Assembly (NCBI GenBank): GCA_034509425.1
Contig: JAVTVJ010000988.1
Span: 248,001 to 312,000 of the forward strand
From: Eopsaltria australis
Lineage: Eukaryota; Chordata; Aves; Passeriformes; Petroicidae
Length of the DNA: 64,000 nucleotides
Direction of reading: 5' to 3'
In this document: one piece after another, positions 63,025 through 64,000 of the stretch
Numbering within the stretch: position 1 is the stretch's first letter
Layout of the letters: every line of letters begins with the position of its first letter
The notes under the pieces: model-generated
Told to the model about the DNA's origin: nothing
Database searches by the model: none
What the model saw: the letters and a program-made list of their open reading frames with translations, nothing else
Made by a program: the position numbers and the translations under genes

Positions 63025-64000
63025 GTTACAGGATATATTACTTATATGATATTCAATCTTAATTTTCCATTTTATTTACCCCACAGCCCGGTCTTCTTTG
63101 CTAAATAGTCTTCTGCCATGATTTTCTCTTTTTGTGTTTGAAGTGTGATCTTTTATGCATGGAGGTCTCTAAAGGCTTCTCATTACAAAATAGACTTTTG
63201 GCAAACTATTTTTTGGTGGTGAATGTGGCAAATTTGCATTATATCCCCAAGCATGCTCAATCTCTGTGTTAGACTTACCTGAAGTGCACTAATTCATCCC
63301 TGCAGAAACAAGGCCATCTCTGATGTCAGGCTCTAAACACATCCTTTCCTTTATTTACACTAGGCTTTATTTGCACAGTAGTCAAAAACATTAATATTGC
63401 CTAACAATAATATCGATTATGTTTGAACCTGCATCCCCTGGCTGAAAAATTGTATACATCCCTTTTGCAGCTCATTAATGAAATACTAGATCTCCTTGTC
63501 CTTTATCTGATTGTTGTCTGTCCTTTGGGATCACACCAGTTTTGGAATCTGTGCATGTGGTTATTCCCACTCACCAAATTCTGTCTCTCTTTGTAAAAAA
63601 CAAGTACAGATCCTAGACAGAACAAGATGAGCACACCTCTGGCTCCACTGTATCCTTCAGCTGGCTGGAGATGGAGCCTTCACAGATAAAAAGAGCTCTA
63701 ATACCTTTCTAAAGCTGCATGACACTGTATTAATTATTTTCTCAGTGAACGAGAAGAAGCATTCACATTTCCTATTTTCTTTAAATTTGTAATCCTTGTT
63801 TTGTAAAACCAGCTTGATTTTTGGGTTTTTGGGGTTTTTGGTTCTTTGGTTGATTTGGGTTTTGGTTTTTAATTTTTTTACAGGTTACTAAATGTAGTTA
63901 GATTTACTTGATGAAAATCATCTCTGTGGATCAGATGGGTGTCTGTGACTTGAATTTTAGTCCATATATAGGCCATGTGTGTATGTATTACAACACCTGA
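63025..64000. other. Unique AT-rich noncoding DNA to window end
   Basis: No gene seen. A T/G-rich tract of GGG and TTTTGG steps lies at about 63811-63872, the last member of the scattered T/G or A/C class. The window ends in unique sequence, so any gene beyond it is not visible. Confidence 0.55.

Noticed and set aside
62990..63110. Poly-T followed by GTTACAG as a splice acceptor
   Set aside because: No conserved-looking frame follows, and a T57 homopolymer is not a normal pyrimidine tract.

Overview
The window looks like bird nuclear DNA, probably from a songbird or close relative. The main evidence is several interspersed copies of CR1 LINEs, the dominant retrotransposon of birds, and two LTR elements with TG...CA ends. 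The bird call is well supported; the songbird call is inference. The rest is AT-rich, CpG-poor single-copy sequence with many homopolymer and short tandem repeats.

I found no protein-coding gene, exon, tRNA, rRNA or CpG-island promoter that I can defend. Every long open frame is short (about 145 codons or less outside repeats), has no domain I recognise, and is about what chance gives in 64 kb of AT-rich DNA. The longer ones (206 and 135 codons on the minus strand) lie in a CR1 copy and in a pentanucleotide repeat. The window is therefore either a gene desert or the inside of a very long intron. The sequence alone does not decide which.

Layout: 1-2803 is unique AT-rich DNA with a 59-nt poly-T. 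A long CR1 copy (minus) lies at 2804-3652 and a younger-looking one at 9744-10200. A third CR1 at 16773-17513 is split by a minus-strand LTR at 16832-17265. A CR1 3' fragment lies at 27553-27740. Next come a 210-bp GGAAA repeat (33366-33576), a C-tract, and a G/T-rich low-complexity block with G12 and T49 (40735-40880). A plus-strand CR1 3' end lies at 44385-44695, and a possible further LTR at about 45194-45700. After these come a G/T-rich block (46921-47140), an A-rich AAAAAG repeat (50141-50290), a well-bounded solo LTR (60173-60676, 4-bp target duplication), a degraded CR1 (61372-61600), and a 57-nt poly-T (62958-63014).

No set of genes acts together here, and I did not find a new biological system. 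The most useful leads are the LTR-in-CR1 nesting and the intact solo LTR. Next are a scattered family of strand-asymmetric (T/G)- or (A/C)-rich tracts, a complex stem-loop inside a candidate conserved noncoding element near 40.3 kb, a cluster of octamer motifs near 21.2 kb, and the very long pure T homopolymers.
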